Origin: Glaciecola petra
Lineage (GTDB): Bacteria; Pseudomonadota; Gammaproteobacteria; Enterobacterales; Alteromonadaceae
Length of the DNA: 64,000 bases
Reading direction: 5' to 3'
Assembly: GCF_031846345.1 (NCBI RefSeq)
Contig: NZ_JAVRHX010000001.1
Span: forward strand, 806,001 to 870,000
Shown here: positions 8,183 to 17,423 of the stretch, piece after piece
Numbering within the stretch: the stretch's first letter is position 1
Layout of the letters: each line of letters begins with the position of its first letter
Program-made: the position numbers and the translations under genes
The notes under the pieces: generated by a model
What the model was told of the DNA's origin: nothing
Database searches by the model: none
Seen by the model: only the letters and a program-made list of their open reading frames with translations

Positions 8183-9370
8183 TTGCATTCTTACCAACAT
8201 ATTACAGACTATCAGTATATTGATACTAAAGCCGACCTCAATAAAGCATGTAAAAAGCTCGCTGATAAGGCTGTGATTGCTTTCGATACTGAATTTGTGA
8301 GGACTCAAACATTAAATCCATTACTAGGTTTGATTCAGGTATTCGACGGTGAAACGGTTTATTTAATTGATCCGGTTGCCATTTCTGATTTAAGTGAATT
8401 TTCCAAAATACTGGAACAAACCGATATTATTAAAATAGCTCATTCTTGTTCAGAAGATTTGGAAACTCTGCTACACCATTTGAATGTAATTCCACAACCC
8501 ATTTTTGATACACAATTTGCGGCTGCACTTTTAGGTCTCGGTGTGTCGGTAGGCTATGCTAATTTAGTAGAAAGCGTTTTTAATATTAAAGTTGATAAGG
8601 GTGAATCAAGAACAGATTGGTTGCAGCGCCCTTTAAGCAATGCTCAATGCGATTATGCTCTTGCAGATGTCACTCATCTTTTAGCACTTTACGAACACAT
8701 GCTTGTGCCAATTGAAGAACAAAATAAACTAACTTGGGTGTATGACGAGATTGCTCATCTTGCAGCAAAAAAGCAAGCTGTATATCCTGCAGAATTAGCT
8801 TATTTAAGCGTAAAGAATAATTGGAAGTTGCGGCATAAACATCTTGCTTGTTTGCAAAAATTAGCAGAGTGGCGCATGCAAACTGCTCGCAGAGAAGATA
8901 AACCACTATCATTTGTATTGAAAGAGACAGCATTAATAGAACTGGCCTACAAGATTCCTCAGGCGAATCCACAACTATTTGAGTGCCAGCATTTATATTC
9001 TAAGCCGGCTAAATTATATGGTGATAGTATTTTAAAAATATGCCGCAGTGTCATTGATGCACCTGATGAAGCTATGCCCAAAAGAGTACAGAGACTCACC
9101 GAATTTAGAGACTATAAGCAGGCGCTTGAAAAGCTAAAAGCGCTTACAGAACAAATATCACATGAACATTCAATACCTACCACACTTTTCGCTTCTAAAA
9201 AGCAACTCAATCAGGTCTTAAAGTGGTGTTGGTTTGACTTAGACGAACTAGAAGCACAGGCCTTAAAACCTGATCTACTCTGTTCTTGGCGTTACAATTT
9301 ATTAAACCCTTTTATACCACAACTATCAGCATTTTTAACGGGTTCACATGAAGTTAAGCGTAGTATATAA
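8183..9370 (+). CDS. rnd: Ribonuclease D
   Basis: RNase D trims the 3' ends of tRNA precursors and other small RNAs. The DEDDy exonuclease residues are visible: Asp35 and Glu37 in FDTEF, Asp92 in SEDLE, and Tyr158 with Asp162 in CDYALADVTHLL. One HRDC domain follows at about residues 210-290, and the protein then has a second helical C-terminal region. Its length of 395 residues is close to the E. coli protein. The TTG at 8183 is the only reasonable start before the conserved part. The last 23 nt overlap ycgL. Confidence 0.93.
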   Translation: MHSYQHITDYQYIDTKADLNKACKKLADKAVIAFDTEFVRTQTLNPLLGLIQVFDGETVYLIDPVAISDLSEFSKILEQTDIIKIAHSCSEDLETLLHHLNVIPQPIFDTQFAAALLGLGVSVGYANLVESVFNIKVDKGESRTDWLQRPLSNAQCDYALADVTHLLALYEHMLVPIEEQNKLTWVYDEIAHLAAKKQAVYPAELAYLSVKNNWKLRHKHLACLQKLAEWRMQTARREDKPLSFVLKETALIELAYKIPQANPQLFECQHLYSKPAKLYGDSILKICRSVIDAPDEAMPKRVQRLTEFRDYKQALEKLKALTEQISHEHSIPTTLFASKKQLNQVLKWCWFDLDELEAQALKPDLLCSWRYNLLNPFIPQLSAFLTGSHEVKRSI

Positions 9371-9656
9371 ATCAAAACGTAAAGCGGATACTTATTTATA
9401 TGTAGAGAAAAAAAATGCATTTGATAGGGTACCTGAAGTTTTATTAAAGCAGTTTGGCCCGCCTGTATTTGTTATGTATTTAGCGATTGAAAAGCATAAA
9501 AAAGTAGCGGGAATAGATTCACAGTCTTTCGTGACCAGCATAAAAGATAAAGGCTACTATTTACAAATGCCTCCGGCTCAGAAAAACCTGCTAAAAACCC
9601 ACCGGAGTGAGTTAGGTTTGGACGCAAATATACCAACTCGTGAAAGAGACGAGTAA
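9348..9656 (+). CDS. ycgL: YcgL domain protein
   Basis: This 102-residue protein matches the YcgL family. It has the N-terminal VYKSKRKADTYLYV segment, the FGPPVFVMYL strand and the YYLQMPP motif. YcgL is a conserved small protein of gammaproteobacteria of unknown biochemical function. The ATG lies inside the 3' end of rnd, and the stop overlaps the ycgN start (TAATG), so rnd, ycgL and ycgN form a tightly coupled operon. Confidence 0.9.
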   Translation: MKLSVVYKSKRKADTYLYVEKKNAFDRVPEVLLKQFGPPVFVMYLAIEKHKKVAGIDSQSFVTSIKDKGYYLQMPPAQKNLLKTHRSELGLDANIPTRERDE

Positions 9657-10195
9657 TGAAAGACAAAAAGAAAAGCCCTTATAGTAAAGAATTAATCGAT
9701 TCGCAATTTTGGCTCAATACACCCTTAAGTGAAATGTCTGACAGCCAATGGGAAGCTATATGCGACGGTTGTGCAAGGTGTTGCTTGCATAAGTTTATTG
9801 AAGATGAAAGTATTGATGGAGACTTTGAGCCAACAGAACGCTTACAAGATGGTGAAGAAATTCTTTATACCAACATAAGCTGTTACTTGCTCAACGATAA
9901 AAATTGTATGTGCACTCAATATGATAAACGTTCTGAACTTGTTCCCGATTGTGTCAGCCTAACCAAAGATAATTTAAAAGATATTTTCTTTATGCCTCCA
10001 TCTTGTAGCTATCGTCGTTTACAAGAGGGTAAAGGATTGGCAAATTGGCATCCACTCTTAAACAAGGGCAAAAAAGCTCAAATGCATCAATTGGGCATTA
10101 GTGTGCGTAATCGAGTAATTTCAGAAGCACAAATTGACCTTCATGATTTTGAAAACTACATTGTGCATTGGCCATCTCAAGATATTGAAGAATGA
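9656..10195 (+). CDS. ycgN: YcgN family cysteine-cluster protein (UPF0260)
   Basis: The protein carries the cysteine cluster of the UPF0260/YkgJ-like group: CDGCARCCLHKF near residue 36, NISCYLLNDKNCMC near residue 82, and further Cys residues at VPDCVSL and PPSCSYR. The arrangement suggests a bound metal or iron-sulfur centre, but no activity is established for YcgN. At 179 residues it is close to the E. coli length. The start codon overlaps the ycgL stop. Confidence 0.9.
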   Translation: MKDKKKSPYSKELIDSQFWLNTPLSEMSDSQWEAICDGCARCCLHKFIEDESIDGDFEPTERLQDGEEILYTNISCYLLNDKNCMCTQYDKRSELVPDCVSLTKDNLKDIFFMPPSCSYRRLQEGKGLANWHPLLNKGKKAQMHQLGISVRNRVISEAQIDLHDFENYIVHWPSQDIEE

Positions 10196-10234
10196 CAAGC
10201 TAGATTCGTCAAATACCCATATGCGGAGGTATAT

Positions 10235-10591
10235 ATGCAAAAAACTAAAATGAACATAGGGAATCAATCTATTAATGTGTCCCGAGCATTAGTTGTTTGG
10301 TTTTTAGCACTTATTTTAACAGCTTGCATTAGCAAAGAAGCGCAATACAGTGATCAACAAAAACGAATGTTAAGATGTGACCAATATATCGGCCAATCAC
10401 GTGACGAATGTTTGAATGGCATGACTGTGACTATTGAAGACTATAAGCAAGACTGGCGAGAATTTGAAAGAGATGAAGCTAAGCGAGAAGCAGAAGCGAA
10501 TAAGGAGCTCGAAAAAAACTTAAAAACTGAGCAAACACAGAATGAAAAAGTTAATTTGAGCGAAGAAAGTAAACAAAAGCAAATAGACTAA
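10235..10591 (+). CDS. Small lipoprotein with charged coiled-coil tail
   Basis: A hydrophobic segment at residues 19-30 ends in the lipobox-like LTAC, predicting lipidation after an unusually long n-region of 18 residues. Two cysteines follow (RCDQYIGQSRDEC), then a strongly charged Glu/Lys-rich helix to the end. The family is not recognised. GGAGG at 10225-10229 supports the ATG at 10235. An internal ATG at 10250 would give a more usual signal peptide but has no such site. The stop overlaps the stop of the convergent PLP-enzyme gene by 3 bases. Confidence 0.65.
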   Translation: MQKTKMNIGNQSINVSRALVVWFLALILTACISKEAQYSDQQKRMLRCDQYIGQSRDECLNGMTVTIEDYKQDWREFERDEAKREAEANKELEKNLKTEQTQNEKVNLSEESKQKQID

Positions 10592-11700
10592 ATTTGTTCT
10601 AATGCTGACATGACATCATTTAATAAATCTTCGGCCCGCTCACAACCCACACTAAACCGAATAACCCCATCTGCAATATCATCTGTCCCCCAGCGAGCCC
10701 GACGTTCGGCCGTACTATGCACGCCACCAAAACTTGTCGCTTCATAGACCAGTTTACAAGCCCTTAAAAAAGAATCTGCCGCATGCTGATTGGCCAATTC
10801 AAAACTCACAATAAAGCCAAAGTACTGCTGTTGTATTTTTGCGTTGGAATAGGAAGGGTCGTTTTTTAGTCCAGGGTAACGCACAGACAAAACTTTTTCG
10901 TGTTCAGCTAGTAAAGTGGCAAGCGCTAAAGCGTTATTGCACATTCGCTCTAGTCGAACATCTAGGGTTGATAAACTTCTGTGAACAAGCCATGTTTCCA
11001 TTGGGCCAGGGATATTGCCCGAATATTTTCGCCACTCTCGAATTTTTTCGCTAATTGCATACTCTTTGCAAGTAACATGACCAAATAATACATCACTTTG
11101 TCCATTAACCGCTTTTGTGTCTGCAGACATAGTAATATCAGCGCCCAACAGGAGTGGTGCTTGTCCCAAAAAAGTAAGGGTAGTGTTATCAATAGCTAAT
11201 AAACCGCCGTGTTGGTGTAATTTAGTCGCTGCCAAATGTACATTAAAAGTATCTAGCATAGGGTTACTGGGTGTTTCTAATAAGGCAAGATCTATCCCAG
11301 AGAAATCATATTCATCTATTTTTGCAGTCTCTACCGTTTTTAAATGAATACCAAACTTTACTAAATACTGCTGAGCATAATAACGAACCGGCGCATATCC
11401 GTCAGCAGGCAATAATATAGTATCGCCTGGTGAAACTAAACTAGTCAAAATGGCTGCGGCAGCGGACATTCCAGACGGAAATATTACCGTTTCACCGCCT
11501 TCTAATTTAGCAAACGCTTTTTCCAAACTATCCCATGTTGGTTGGCCAAAACGACCATATTGGTAGGTATTGGCTTCTACATCGCCTTGCAAATGGAAGG
11601 TACTGGCAAACTGTGGGCCAGGTTTAAACGCCTGACCATTTTCGGGTTTAGGCGAGCCTGCATTAATAATGCGCGAGGCCAAAGAGGGTTTTTGAGCCAT
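10588..11700 (-). CDS. Cys/Met metabolism PLP-dependent enzyme (cystathionine gamma-synthase/lyase-like)
   Basis: This 370-residue enzyme belongs to the fold-type I trans-sulfuration family. Visible residues are YGR at 48-50 (phosphate contact from the neighbouring subunit), FPSGMSA at 74-80, Asp171 in AIDNT pairing with the PLP nitrogen, and Lys196 in SADTKAVNG as the Schiff-base lysine. Which reaction it runs (cystathionine synthesis, beta- or gamma-lysis) cannot be read from sequence alone. No met or cys genes are nearby to narrow it. A 160-bp gap containing a terminator separates it from the upstream lipoprotein gene. Confidence 0.82.
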   Translation of the reverse strand: MAQKPSLASRIINAGSPKPENGQAFKPGPQFASTFHLQGDVEANTYQYGRFGQPTWDSLEKAFAKLEGGETVIFPSGMSAAAAILTSLVSPGDTILLPADGYAPVRYYAQQYLVKFGIHLKTVETAKIDEYDFSGIDLALLETPSNPMLDTFNVHLAATKLHQHGGLLAIDNTTLTFLGQAPLLLGADITMSADTKAVNGQSDVLFGHVTCKEYAISEKIREWRKYSGNIPGPMETWLVHRSLSTLDVRLERMCNNALALATLLAEHEKVLSVRYPGLKNDPSYSNAKIQQQYFGFIVSFELANQHAADSFLRACKLVYEATSFGGVHSTAERRARWGTDDIADGVIRFSVGCERAEDLLNDVMSALEQI

Positions 11701-11805
11701 GATTTGTATCTCTAAGAATTATCCATAAATAGGATAGCACATTGTGGATACCTGCATATATTTGCCATTCCTGCTAATGCCAATATAGAAGCTTTTTTTG
11801 AGCAT

Positions 11806-11830
11806 AAAAAAACCCAATCGCGAGATTGGG
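11806..11830 (-). terminator. Intrinsic terminator of the small lipoprotein gene
   Basis: On the minus strand a 7-bp stem CCCAATC/GATTGGG with a 4-nt loop is followed directly by seven T residues (the A-run at 11806-11812 on the plus strand). It lies about 30 nt after the stop of the gene ending at 11863. Confidence 0.88.
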
Positions 11831-11862
11831 CTATTTGTACATCAATCGCTAAGCATTTATTG

Positions 11863-12180
11863 TTAGCATTTATCTGTGCTTTGACCTAACTTTTCAGCTG
11901 CTTCGATGCATTTTTCTTTTAACTTAGCGGCTGCATCTTCTTCGGCTGTTTCAGCTTTTTGCTCAGCTTCTTTCATTGCAGAGTCTGCGTCTTCTTTTAT
12001 CGCTTCTACTTTGTCTTCGCCCTCAGCTAGCATATCCTCAGATTTAGCTTCAACATCTGTTGCTGCTTCCATTGTCTCTTGTTTTGCATCCTCAGTTGAC
12101 GCTTCTTGTTTTTCTGCGCACCCAACTAAACCAATTGTCACGGCTAGCATTATCATTAGTAATGGATTCTTAATTTTCAT
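11863..12180 (-). CDS. Small Ala/Glu/Lys-rich lipoprotein
   Basis: This is a lipoprotein of 105 residues from the ATG at 12180, with a signal peptide ending in the lipobox GLVGC (Cys21). The mature part is almost wholly Ala, Glu, Lys and Asp with a seven-residue-like spacing, so it should be a long helix or coiled coil. Two cysteines near the C-terminus (KCIEAAEKLGQSTDKC) could form a disulfide. AGGA lies 8 nt before this ATG; an upstream in-frame start at 12216 would put 12 charged residues before the signal and is rejected. The family is not recognised; small coiled-coil envelope lipoproteins are one analogy. Confidence 0.7.
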   Translation of the reverse strand: MKIKNPLLMIMLAVTIGLVGCAEKQEASTEDAKQETMEAATDVEAKSEDMLAEGEDKVEAIKEDADSAMKEAEQKAETAEEDAAAKLKEKCIEAAEKLGQSTDKC

Positions 12181-12268
12181 TCTTGTTTTCCTATTGTGAA
12201 TAAATCTTTCGGGCACTTAACATACTCCTAAAAATACGATAAAGCTAACACAGATTTCAAAATAAAAA

Positions 12269-12529
12269 TTATTTTAATAATTCGTGGTCATCGGGCAACT
12301 GTTTCATAATCCAAACGACCAAACGATGTTTTAAGCTGGCCAAATCTTCTTTGTCTTGAGGAAGGGGGGTAATAAGTTTGTCGAGAACCAATAACCTATA
12401 CAAACTTTCTACTTTATGTTTTGCTGAGTCAGACGGTGAAAAAGCTTTATACCCTCTCTTCTGCGCGTATGTTTCTGCAACGGTGAGTGCTTTTCTAAGT
12501 AAGGCATTTTCGTTTTTAATTTTTTTCAT
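12269..12529 (-). CDS. DUF5062 family protein
   Basis: The protein MKKIKNENALLRKALTVAET... of 86 residues fits the DUF5062 group known from Vibrio and Shewanella, with the conserved LYRLLVLDKLITPLPQDKED and KQLPDDHELLK segments. The function is unknown. The ATG at 12529 gives the usual family N-terminus and is preferred over the in-frame TTG at 12556. It precedes the lipoprotein gene on the same strand. Confidence 0.72.
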   Translation of the reverse strand: MKKIKNENALLRKALTVAETYAQKRGYKAFSPSDSAKHKVESLYRLLVLDKLITPLPQDKEDLASLKHRLVVWIMKQLPDDHELLK

Positions 12530-12621
12530 AGGAAATAAAACCCTCGTATAGGCCAAAAATAATATACAAAACTACTCGGTAACTTTTAAGCGTTTCGCTA
12601 AACTTAAGAGTTGCGGCATTT

Positions 12622-13143
12622 TCATTGTGCATTGGTTTTTTTACCGAAAAATTGTGCAAGCACAACTATTACCAGCACTACCAAATAGGCGATAAATATA
12701 ATCTGTAGCCACTCAGCCATGCCTAAGTCCATAAATTGCCAACGATTGTCATTGCATTCGCCCGTCGCTCCAAAAACAGCCGGTAGCCATTCGTGCAGCG
12801 GCATAAAAGAAGGAAAGCTTGGGGCAATATCGCAAGGCGCAAATAGTGGGTTGCTTGCGTATATAACATCAATATGAGCATTTGCAGACATTAGCCCTGA
12901 ATAAGCACTATATCCCCAAACGGCAAAGCCCGCCCACCGTGTAATAGCATTATTGCTTAGCAAACCAATCACACCAGCGAGAAAAATCCCAATAACAGCT
13001 GTGCGTTGATCAATACATTTAACACAAGGTGCGAAATCTAAAACGTGCTGGAAATAAAGCGCACTAATAAATAATGCAAATGCTGAAAAAGCAAGTATGA
13101 ACCATGAAACCCGCGATTGGCTAAATTGATATATCCACTGCAT
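12622..13143 (-). CDS. dsbB: Disulfide bond formation protein DsbB
   Basis: DsbB reoxidises periplasmic DsbA and passes electrons to quinone in the inner membrane. The protein has four membrane helices and both redox pairs: Cys40/Cys43 in PCVKC and Cys104/Cys130 in the second periplasmic loop. At 173 residues it is the expected size. It is divergent from fadR, an arrangement also found in other gammaproteobacteria. Confidence 0.93.
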   Translation of the reverse strand: MQWIYQFSQSRVSWFILAFSAFALFISALYFQHVLDFAPCVKCIDQRTAVIGIFLAGVIGLLSNNAITRWAGFAVWGYSAYSGLMSANAHIDVIYASNPLFAPCDIAPSFPSFMPLHEWLPAVFGATGECNDNRWQFMDLGMAEWLQIIFIAYLVVLVIVVLAQFFGKKTNAQ

Positions 13144-13283
13144 ATTAGTATTCCAAACGATTAAACAAACGACCTTCTAATGTTAGCAAACATATGTGTT
13201 TAAGTAAGTAAAAATCAATGCATTCTTTCTATGTATCCGAATAAGGAAGCACCTCAAGCAATAATGCTTTTCTTGTCGCTGTC

Positions 13284-13300
13284 ATCTGGTACAATCAGTT
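13284..13300 (+). promoter_or_regulatory. Candidate FadR operator in the fadR promoter
   Basis: ATCTGGTACAATCAGTT matches the E. coli fadB operator ATCTGGTACGACCAGAT as I recall it at 14 of 17 positions. It includes a -10-like TACAAT (13290-13295) and lies 27 nt before the fadR ATG. Bound FadR would cover the promoter, so autorepression is the simplest reading. The -35 element is not clear. Confidence 0.65.
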
Positions 13301-13326
13301 CAAGAGAACAAGAATAAGAATTAACT

Positions 13327-14037
13327 ATGATATATAAATCTCAAAGCCCAGCAGGATTTGCCGAAGAGTACATTGTTGAATCAATATGGAGTAATCGGTT
13401 CCCCCCCGGTACTATTTTACCCGCAGAAAGAGAATTGTCAGAATTAATAGGCGTCACTCGGACCACTTTACGCGAGGTGCTGCAGAGACTCGCGAGAGAC
13501 GGCTGGCTTACTATCCAGCACGGCAAACCAACAAAAGTAAATAACTACTGGGAAACATGTGGGCTGAATATTCTTGAAACCCTTGCAAGACTTGATCAAG
13601 ACGGACAACCGCAATTATTAGATAATTTACTTTCTGCAAGAACAAATTTGAGTGCTGTATTCATCAGGGCAGCGTTTAAACAAAATTTACAAGCATGTCG
13701 AGACATAATCGGCAGGCATGCCGATGTTTTGCAAGAGGGTAAAGCGTTTGCTCAGCATGACTATCAAATGCATCATGATTTAGCACTGGCATCCAATAAT
13801 CCAGTTTATGTGCTTATGATGAATGGCTTTAGGGGAATTTATGCGCGTGTGGGAGGCTTTTTCTTTAGTCATCAACCTGCAAGGGATGTTGCAACTGAAT
13901 ATTATAAACGCTTGCTTGCGGTGCTTGACACTGACGATACGGATAGGGTCATTGGCGTAGTAAGAACCTACGGAATTGAAAGTGGAAAAATTTGGCAAGA
14001 ATTACGTCAAGAAATGCCAGATAACATTGTCGATTAA
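13327..14037 (+). CDS. fadR: Fatty acid metabolism regulator FadR
   Basis: This GntR-family regulator binds DNA without acyl-CoA and is released by long-chain acyl-CoA; it represses beta-oxidation and activates unsaturated fatty-acid synthesis. The N-terminal winged helix holds PAERELSELIGVTRTTLREVLQRLARDGWLTIQHGKPTKVN at about residues 34-74, nearly the canonical FadR sequence. An acyl-CoA-binding helical domain follows to residue 236. Its length agrees with the E. coli protein. A candidate operator lies in its own promoter, and a likely target, fadH, is the next gene. Confidence 0.94.
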   Translation: MIYKSQSPAGFAEEYIVESIWSNRFPPGTILPAERELSELIGVTRTTLREVLQRLARDGWLTIQHGKPTKVNNYWETCGLNILETLARLDQDGQPQLLDNLLSARTNLSAVFIRAAFKQNLQACRDIIGRHADVLQEGKAFAQHDYQMHHDLALASNNPVYVLMMNGFRGIYARVGGFFFSHQPARDVATEYYKRLLAVLDTDDTDRVIGVVRTYGIESGKIWQELRQEMPDNIVD

Positions 14038-14134
14038 GCTCATATAAATATGTTTGATGTGCATTTGTGACGGCTCAGCGCCATAATATAAAAACACAAC
14101 AAGTTAAAATGATAACAGGCATTAGGTTAAAAGA

Positions 14135-16186
14135 ATGACAGATGTTTCCAAAGTTACCACCCCGAACAACTCTCCTTATCCGCATGTGTTCAGAGGCTTA
14201 GACCTGGGCTTCACCCAGTTAAAAAATAGAATCATTATGGGTTCAATGCACACAGGACTCGAAGAATTAGAAAACGGACATGAACGCATGGCTGCGTTTT
14301 TCGCTGAACGCGCTAAAGGCGGTGTCGGGCTCATTGTCACCGGAGGTATTGGCCCGAACGACGAGGGCGCTACACACGCTGTAACTCGTCGATTAGACAG
14401 TGACCAAGCAGTCAAAAATCACCAGTATGTGACCAATGCTGTACACGCCGAGGGTGGTAAAATATGTATGCAAATTTTGCATACGGGTCGTTATGCATAT
14501 AGCGATAAGCTTGTTGCTCCTTCAGCTATTCAAGCTCCCATCAATCCCTTCAAGCCGAAAGAGCTAGACCAAGCGGGTATTGAAAAACAGATAGATGATT
14601 TTGTTTTTACTGCCAAGCAGGCTCAACGAGCAGGTTATGATGGCGTGGAAATAATGGGTTCTGAGGGATATTTCTTAAACCAGTTCATCGCTTTACGCAC
14701 TAACCAACGCAAAGACGAATGGGGTGGAGAGTATCAAAACCGAATACGCTTGCCTATTGAAGTAGTAAAGAAGGTTCGCGAAGCGGTTGGTGAGGAGTTC
14801 ATTATTATTTACCGCCTGTCCATGCTTGATTTAGTCGAAGGTGGGTCAAGTTATGACGAAGTGGTTGAATTAGGTTTAAAAATCGAAAAAGCGGGAGCTA
14901 CTATTATTAATACAGGGATTGGTTGGCATGAAGCCCGTATCCCTACAATTGCGACAAAAGTCCCAAGAGCGGCTTTTACTTGGGTTACGGCTAAGTTCCG
15001 CCAAGCTTTGAATATTCCTGTGGTGACCTCAAACCGAATAAATACGCCAGAAGTTGCTGAAGAAGTCTTAGCTAGAGGCGATGCCGATTTAGTCTCTATG
15101 GCCCGGCCGTTTTTGGCTGATGCGGAGTTTGTGAATAAAGCAAAAGACAACAAAGCAAGTCAAATCAATACTTGTATTGGGTGTAATCAGGCCTGTTTGG
15201 ACCATGTTTTTGACGGTAAAATGACGAGTTGTTTAGTCAATCCAAGAGCCTGCCACGAAACAGAATTAAATATTGAACCAGCAACTAGCTTAAAGCATAT
15301 TGCAGTAGTGGGTGCAGGGCCAGCAGGCTTGGCTGCCGCCACGACAGCCGCCCAAAGAGGTCACAAAGTTACTCTATTTGATGCTGATGGGGAGATTGGT
15401 GGGCAATTTAATATTGCAAAGCAAGTTCCAGGTAAAGAAGAGTTTTACGAGACCATACGTTATTTTGATGTGCAGTTAGCCTTGCATGGTGTAGAGGTAA
15501 AGTTAAATACTACAGTCGACGTAGAAACCTTGCATAAGGGTGGTTATGATGAGGTTATTATTGCTACAGGTATAAAGCCAAGAACCCCCGACATTGAAGG
15601 TATCGATCATCCATCAGTATTATCTTATATAGATGTTCTTAAACATAAAAAACCGGTGGGTAGACGTGTTGCAGTAATGGGTGCTGGCGGGATAGGTTTT
15701 GATACAAGTGAATTTTTATCGCATGGAAAAGTATCAACCTCGACTAATATTCCGGCATTTATGAAAGAGTGGGGGATTGATATGTCACTCACTGCTAGGG
15801 GAGGTGTTGAGGGTGTACAAGCATTGCCAGAGCCGTCACCAAGGGAAATTTACTTGTTGCAACGAAAATCTACTAAAGTAGGTGCGGGTCTTGGCAAAAC
15901 AACTGGTTGGGCGCATCGCGCTGGTTTAATGATGAAAGGTGTTAAGTTAATTGCTGGTGTTCAATATTTAAAGATTGACGATCAGGGCTTGCACATTGAA
16001 ATAGCGGGCGAAAAGCAAGTTATTGAGGTCGATAACGTTGTCGTTTGTGCCGGTCAGCATCCTTTGCGCGAATTGCAAGAAGGTTTAACTTTACCAAATC
16101 ATTTAATCGGCGGTGCTGACTTAGCCACAGAGTTAGATGCAAAACGGGCAATTGACCAAGGCACTCGACTCGCTGCTCGTCTTTAG
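14135..16186 (+). CDS. fadH: 2,4-dienoyl-CoA reductase (NADPH)
   Basis: FadH reduces 2,4-dienoyl-CoA during beta-oxidation of polyunsaturated fatty acids. The N-terminal half is an FMN-binding old-yellow-enzyme TIM barrel. Cysteines in CIGCNQACL and a further Cys in MTSCLVNPRAC (about residues 347-370) bind the 4Fe-4S cluster. The C-terminal half has the FAD motif VVGAGPAGLAA near residue 391 and a second nucleotide motif GAGGIG near residue 515. Its 683 residues compare with about 670 in E. coli. It sits 97 nt after fadR; no clear FadR box is visible in that gap. Confidence 0.93.
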   Translation: MTDVSKVTTPNNSPYPHVFRGLDLGFTQLKNRIIMGSMHTGLEELENGHERMAAFFAERAKGGVGLIVTGGIGPNDEGATHAVTRRLDSDQAVKNHQYVTNAVHAEGGKICMQILHTGRYAYSDKLVAPSAIQAPINPFKPKELDQAGIEKQIDDFVFTAKQAQRAGYDGVEIMGSEGYFLNQFIALRTNQRKDEWGGEYQNRIRLPIEVVKKVREAVGEEFIIIYRLSMLDLVEGGSSYDEVVELGLKIEKAGATIINTGIGWHEARIPTIATKVPRAAFTWVTAKFRQALNIPVVTSNRINTPEVAEEVLARGDADLVSMARPFLADAEFVNKAKDNKASQINTCIGCNQACLDHVFDGKMTSCLVNPRACHETELNIEPATSLKHIAVVGAGPAGLAAATTAAQRGHKVTLFDADGEIGGQFNIAKQVPGKEEFYETIRYFDVQLALHGVEVKLNTTVDVETLHKGGYDEVIIATGIKPRTPDIEGIDHPSVLSYIDVLKHKKPVGRRVAVMGAGGIGFDTSEFLSHGKVSTSTNIPAFMKEWGIDMSLTARGGVEGVQALPEPSPREIYLLQRKSTKVGAGLGKTTGWAHRAGLMMKGVKLIAGVQYLKIDDQGLHIEIAGEKQVIEVDNVVVCAGQHPLRELQEGLTLPNHLIGGADLATELDAKRAIDQGTRLAARL

Positions 16187-16196
16187 GTTTGTATGC

Positions 16197-17423
16197 TTAT
16201 TTTTTGTACATTCGCATAGTTTGACTTGATGCTTGATATGCCAAGTCAAACTGGCTGATTACATTCATACCTAATAAGCCGTCATATGAACTCAAATTTT
16301 CTTGCGGTAATACAATCACACTAATATTACTAAGTTGTTGATTGCCCAAAGTGAAACTCCTCAACTTGTAAATAGGTGCCTGTATCACTCCACCTGCAGT
16401 ATTGACGCTAAATTTCCCTAAAAACTCTTTATAGCCTGAGGAAATATCCGCAAACTTTTTATCGCTTAATGCGGTTGTAGATGCGCCGGTGTCTAAAAGT
16501 AACAAGACCGATGTATTAGCTGCAATTGCTTGAGTAACAAAACGGCCTTGCGTTTGTTGTAAAACAACATCAGCTTTGCGCGATTCGTTTTCGGTTAAGT
16601 TTTCAAATATAGGAGGAGTGACTGCCGTTTGGGCTACGTTTTCATTGTTTAAACGCTGAAAAATACTATCTCTTAGCCTATTAGCTCTAGGATCGTCTGG
16701 CGGGAAACTGGCGAGAACATCTTCCATTAGACTCAACTGTTCCTGCATACCATAAGCTCTCGCAAGTGCCATTAAATAATTGCGATTAAGTGGGTCGACT
16801 TGCACCAATGGTTCTAAAAAGCTTGCTAATAAGTCCCAAGCACCATCGCCACTAAATTGCCTCATGATGCGCTGACTATTTACGCTAATGATAGTTTCTA
16901 CTTGATTGCGTTGGTCTTTAGAAAGCGGAAGAGACAACATAGATTGATAGTGTACAAGCGCAATATTTAAAGGTTTAGTATGATAATAAACGTCTGCCTC
17001 TATTAACTGTGCGTTTATATCTTGAGGAAATTTGCGTAGATACTCAGATACTTCAAATTCCAGCTGCTCATATGCTTCATTTTTTTTAAGATTGAGTAAA
17101 AACTGCATAAAAATTTGAGCATTGTTTTTATCTGTTTCGCTAATATTTAACGAAATCTTTGAATCTTCAGGATGCGATAGAGGTGTATCTGAATCATTAA
17201 TAAGCTGTTGCTTTGAGGATTCAATTAGTTCGAGTTTACCAATGTTACGGGCACCTTTAGTATGTTTGACCATCTCATAATTATTGTTAGTCTGAGCATC
17301 AACAGTGGATGTTGGTTCATTACTGTCAATTTTATTACTCGTTGAGGCTCTGTATAAAAACCAAAAATTAGCGCCCAGTGATATAGACAACAACACGCTT
17401 AACCAAAAGCTTGTTCTACTCAT
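16197..17423 (-). CDS. Membrane-anchored retropepsin-like aspartic protease with TPR-like region
   Basis: One N-terminal membrane helix (residues 7-25) precedes a low-complexity linker and an all-helical, TPR-like region at about residues 100-260. A C-terminal clan AA aspartic protease domain (about 293-405) follows, with DTGAS (Asp311) and the second hallmark hydrophobic-hydrophobic-Gly in YDGLLGMNVI. Such single-domain proteases would work as dimers, here in the periplasm. The substrate is unknown. Its start overlaps the thioesterase stop as ATGA, with GGAAGAGG just upstream, so the two are coupled. Confidence 0.8.
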   Translation of the reverse strand: MSRTSFWLSVLLSISLGANFWFLYRASTSNKIDSNEPTSTVDAQTNNNYEMVKHTKGARNIGKLELIESSKQQLINDSDTPLSHPEDSKISLNISETDKNNAQIFMQFLLNLKKNEAYEQLEFEVSEYLRKFPQDINAQLIEADVYYHTKPLNIALVHYQSMLSLPLSKDQRNQVETIISVNSQRIMRQFSGDGAWDLLASFLEPLVQVDPLNRNYLMALARAYGMQEQLSLMEDVLASFPPDDPRANRLRDSIFQRLNNENVAQTAVTPPIFENLTENESRKADVVLQQTQGRFVTQAIAANTSVLLLLDTGASTTALSDKKFADISSGYKEFLGKFSVNTAGGVIQAPIYKLRSFTLGNQQLSNISVIVLPQENLSSYDGLLGMNVISQFDLAYQASSQTMRMYKK

